NCBI RefSeq assembly: GCF_030816715.1
Contig: NZ_JAUSYH010000001.1
Coordinates: 5,394,001 to 5,458,000, forward strand
DNA: 64,000 nucleotides
Direction: 5' to 3'
From: Streptomyces achromogenes
GTDB taxonomy: Bacteria > Actinomycetota > Actinomycetes > Streptomycetales > Streptomycetaceae
Made by a program: the position numbers and the translations under genes. Position 1 is the stretch's first letter. Each line of letters starts with the position of its first letter. Of the stretch, positions 61,795 through 64,000 are shown in pieces. The notes beneath the pieces are model-generated. The model saw only the letters and a list, made by a program, of their open reading frames with translations. It was not told the origin of the DNA and did not search any database.

Positions 61795-61886
61795 CGCGTC
61801 GCCTCGCGTCGCCGCGTCCTGAGCGCCGGTCCGGTCCCCGAGGCCGCCCCGTGCGTCCGGGCCCGATCCGGGCGAACGAGGGGCCG

Positions 61887-62525
61887 CTAGACGGCGGTTC
61901 GCGTGCCGGCGGCGCGGCGGCCCGCCGCGGCGGCGGCCAGGCGGCCCATCGCCTCGTCACGGTCGCAGGCGTAAGCGCCGAGCCCGGTCTGCCGGGCCAC
62001 GATGGAGCGTTCGGCGCGCATCAGACGCCAGCCGCGCCGCAGGAGGAAGGGAACCGACTTGCGGCCCTCCCTCAGATCGCGCAGGAAGCGGCGGCGGAAG
62101 GTCTTCACCGGACCGCGGCTCAGACACAGCGCGTCGGCCAGGACGCCCAGCTCCCGGCAGCGGACGACGATCTCGGCGGCGAAGATGCCCTCGGCGATGA
62201 ACAGCGGGGTGCGCCCGATCTCGACCGCCTCCTCGCCGGTGCGCGCGCTGAGCGAGAGGTCGTAGACGGGCACATGTGTGCGCCCGGTGCCGCACAGGTC
62301 CACGATCGCGGCGACGGCGGCGGCCGCGTCCCACGAGTCGGGGTGGTCCCAGTCGATGTCGGAGCTGCCGGCGACCGACGGCAGCGTCGGGTCGTCGCCC
62401 TCCTTGTAGAAGTCGTCGAGCCGCAGCACAGGCAGGCCGGAGCGGGCCGCGAGCAGGGACTTGCCGGAGCCGGAAGGGCCGCAGAGCAGCACGACTCGCG
62501 TCGGTATGGGCGGAGGGGGCGTCAC
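61887..62525 (-). CDS. Uridine kinase-like P-loop kinase
   Basis: 212 residues from GTG 62525; GTG 62594 is an alternative. Walker A GPSGSGKSLLA, then LPVLRLDDFYKEGDDPTLP and DIDWDHPDSWD with the Asp pair of nucleoside kinases, and a late RRRFLRDLREGRKS lid-like region. Resembles uridine/phosphoribulokinase-type kinases; would phosphorylate uridine or a related nucleoside, which fits the salvage genes nearby. A TTGACG -35-like hexamer lies upstream of 62525. Divergent from the small secreted protein gene. Confidence 0.82.
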   Translation of the reverse strand: MTPPPPIPTRVVLLCGPSGSGKSLLAARSGLPVLRLDDFYKEGDDPTLPSVAGSSDIDWDHPDSWDAAAAVAAIVDLCGTGRTHVPVYDLSLSARTGEEAVEIGRTPLFIAEGIFAAEIVVRCRELGVLADALCLSRGPVKTFRRRFLRDLREGRKSVPFLLRRGWRLMRAERSIVARQTGLGAYACDRDEAMGRLAAAAAGRRAAGTRTAV

Positions 62526-62653
62526 AGGACACCAGTGTGAGGCATCACCCGGTCCGTCAACGACCCCGCGGGTCGGCTTTGATGCGCGCGTCACATCTCA
62601 ACTACCCTTCGTGGCGACCTGATCACCTTGCGCATCAGAAGGCGGCATCGACG

Positions 62654-63061
62654 ATGGCCCGACACGACTCCTCCCACACCTCCACCGGCCGGCGCGCCCT
62701 CGCCGTCCTCGCGACCGCCGGGGTGGCGCTGGGCGCGGGCGCCTCGGCCGCCTCGGCGGCGACCGGCGAACCGGTCCTCGGCGCGCTGAACAGCCGGCCC
62801 ACCTCGATCGGCTCGATCGACCCGCAGGCGGGCGTGCAGGGGGCGCTGGGCGCTCTGCCGTACGTCACCGGCGCCGTCTCCGGCCTCAAGCCCAACCCCC
62901 TCGCGGGCACCGGCGTCGACCCCCTGGACAACGGCGTGGGGACCCAGCTCGCCGACTTCCAGCCCCTGACCTCCCAGATGCTGACCGCCCCGGTCGCCCA
63001 GGCGCAGTCGATCGGGTCGATCCCGGTGCTGGGCGAGGTGACGAAGGTGCTGGGCGGCTGA
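62654..63061 (+). CDS. Small secreted protein of unknown function
   Basis: 135 residues. Signal peptide (RRALAVLATAGVALGAGASAASAA) and a mature part of about 100 residues low in charge, rich in Gly/Leu/Pro/Val, with two copies of an SIGSI element (TSIGSIDPQ and QSIGSIPVLG) and ending KVLGG. Same general build as the frameshifted gene at 55666. No domain recognised. Followed by an 11-bp hairpin. Confidence 0.8.
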   Translation: MARHDSSHTSTGRRALAVLATAGVALGAGASAASAATGEPVLGALNSRPTSIGSIDPQAGVQGALGALPYVTGAVSGLKPNPLAGTGVDPLDNGVGTQLADFQPLTSQMLTAPVAQAQSIGSIPVLGEVTKVLGG

Positions 63062-63082
63062 GCGCCCCGCACGGCAGAAAGA

Positions 63083-63125
63083 CGGGAGCCGCGCCGCCCT
63101 CCGACGGAGGGTGACGCGGCTCCCG
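63083..63125 (+). terminator. Terminator after the secreted-protein gene
   Basis: Perfect 11-bp stem (63083-63093 with 63115-63125) with an inner CCCTC/GAGGG stem, 21 nt after the stop. Confidence 0.75.
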
Positions 63126-63130
63126 GTCTC

Positions 63131-63168
63131 GGGCCGCGTCTCCTCCGGACGGAGAGGAGGCGCGGCCC
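63131..63168 (-). terminator. Terminator of the aldehyde dehydrogenase gene
   Basis: GGGCCGCG (63131-63138) with CGCGGCCC (63161-63168) and inner CTCCTC/GAGGAG; back to back with the previous hairpin, 40 nt past the dehydrogenase stop. Confidence 0.65.
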
Positions 63169-63208
63169 CGCTGGTAGGGGGCGCCGACGCGAAGCCCCGG
63201 GGCCGTCG

Positions 63209-64000
63209 TCAGTACGACGAGCCGGACGCGCCCAGGGAGCCCGTGGGGTGCCAGACGGTCTTGGTCTCCAGGAAGGCCGTCATGCGGTCGATGCCGGGAG
63301 TCGCCGCCCAGTCGTCCACAGCCTGTGGACGAAGGACGCGCTTGAGGTTGTCGGCCGCGGCGATCTCCAGCTCCTTCGCCAGCGCCTCGTCGGCGCCCGC
63401 GAGGTCGATCGCGTTGACGTCCTGATGGGACGCCAGGGGCGCCGCGATCTCCGCAGTGCGGCCGGAGAGGACGTTGACGACGCCGCCGGGCAGGTCGGAG
63501 GTGGCCAGCACCTCGCCGAGCGACAGTGCCGGCAGGGGCGAGCGCTCGCTCGCGATCACGACGGCCGTGTTGCCGGTGGCGATCACCGGGGCGACGACCG
63601 AGACCAGGCCCAGGAAGGACGAGTCCTGCGGCGCGAGGACGGTCACGACACCCGTCGGCTCCGGCGAGGAGAGGTTGAAGTACGGGCCCGCGACCGGGTT
63701 CCCGCCGCCCACCACCTGGGCGATCTTGTCGGTCCAGCCCGCGTACCAGACCCAGCGGTCGATCGTCGCGTCCACCGCCGCGGCCGCCCTGGACTTGGAC
63801 AGGCCCTCGGCGTCGGCGACCTCACGGGCGAACTGCCCCCGGCGACCCTCCAGCATCTCCGCGACGCGGTAGAGGATCTGGCCCCGGTTGTACGCCGTGG
63901 CCCCGGCCCAGCCGCCGAACGCCTTGCGCGCGGCGACCACCGCGTCACGCGCGTCCTTGCGGGACGACTGCGGCGCGTTGGCCAGCCACCTGCCCTGTGC
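63209..64000 (-). CDS. Aldehyde dehydrogenase-family protein lacking the catalytic region, C-terminal part
   Basis: At least 264 residues; the 5' end is outside the window. The N-terminal and NAD-binding parts are readable: AYNRGQILYRVAEMLEGRR, PTGVVTVLAPQDSSFLGLV, ATGNTAVVIASERSPLPAL, LPGGVVNVLSGRTAEI. The usual LELGGK glutamate and the whole catalytic-Cys domain are absent: after AADNLKRVL the chain goes straight to RPQAVDDW and a short FLETKTVWHPTG end that resembles the last strand of the family. An inactive partner of a full-length dehydrogenase is likely. Confidence 0.85.
   Translation of the reverse strand, partial: AQGRWLANAPQSSRKDARDAVVAARKAFGGWAGATAYNRGQILYRVAEMLEGRRGQFAREVADAEGLSKSRAAAAVDATIDRWVWYAGWTDKIAQVVGGGNPVAGPYFNLSSPEPTGVVTVLAPQDSSFLGLVSVVAPVIATGNTAVVIASERSPLPALSLGEVLATSDLPGGVVNVLSGRTAEIAAPLASHQDVNAIDLAGADEALAKELEIAAADNLKRVLRPQAVDDWAATPGIDRMTAFLETKTVWHPTGSLGASGSSY

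Noticed and set aside
61603..61886. Anti-sigma gene after sigQ
   Set aside because: The region has only G-rich repeats and a terminator; no frame with resident codon use.

Overview
The window is high-GC DNA (about 72%, strong G/C bias at third codon positions) from an actinomycete, almost certainly a Streptomyces chromosome core region. The gene order trpS/glyA ... sdhCDAB ... nucleoside ABC importer-cdd-deoA ... add ... afsQ2-afsQ1-sigQ is, from memory, the order around SCO4830-SCO4913 of S. coelicolor. I saw no tRNA, rRNA, insertion sequence, phage gene or CRISPR array.

Layout. 1-8411: end of a carboxymuconolactone-decarboxylase-type gene, then a tightly coupled six-gene minus-strand operon. 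It makes p-aminobenzoate (fused PabAB plus a PabC-like lyase) and apparently activates and oxidises it (two AMP-forming ligases, an FAD hydroxylase). This is the most accessory-looking part of the window and a candidate undescribed small biosynthetic operon. 8599-19738: transporter, YgiB/YgiC-like lipoprotein and ATP-grasp pair, glyA under a ZTP riboswitch, trpS, a 2H phosphoesterase, a DprE2-like reductase, YihY, a D,D-carboxypeptidase and a membrane metallophosphoesterase. 19921-26976: an OmpR-type two-component system divergent from an MMPL exporter, a TetR/DCC1/membrane-protein operon with two TTGAAC palindromes, and an SMI1-like gene. 27250-36724: succinate dehydrogenase operon, UraD-like gene, GH20 hexosaminidase, and an ECF sigma with a candidate membrane anti-sigma. 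37026-47552: B12 acyl-CoA mutase large subunit, M20 amidohydrolase, and the purine/pyrimidine nucleoside uptake and salvage block (BMP lipoprotein, ABC ATPase, two permeases, cytidine deaminase, thymidine phosphorylase). 47684-54250: Uma2-like gene, STAS/ECF-sigma pair overlapping tail to tail, a second sliding clamp, a divergent MFS/LysR pair and an alpha/beta hydrolase. 54364-64000: adenosine deaminase, a frameshifted small secreted protein, PspC and VanZ proteins, the afsQ/sigQ signalling locus, a P-loop kinase, a second small secreted protein and the end of an aldehyde dehydrogenase that lacks its catalytic half.

How it works together. The nucleoside genes share a palindrome, CTACGCGCGTAG or a close variant, in front of the BMP lipoprotein, the ABC operon and add, which points to one regulator over uptake and deamination. 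AfsQ1 should control itself and sigQ through a GTGAC-N6-GTGAC box. glyA is tied to folate/ZTP status, fitting its one-carbon role, and the nearby PABA operon uses chorismate.

Sequence oddities: an apparent ATC start codon on the ABC ATPase, an in-frame 39-bp tandem duplication in the ATP-grasp gene, a one-base C-run frameshift in a secreted-protein gene, and several enzymes that have lost or swapped catalytic residues.
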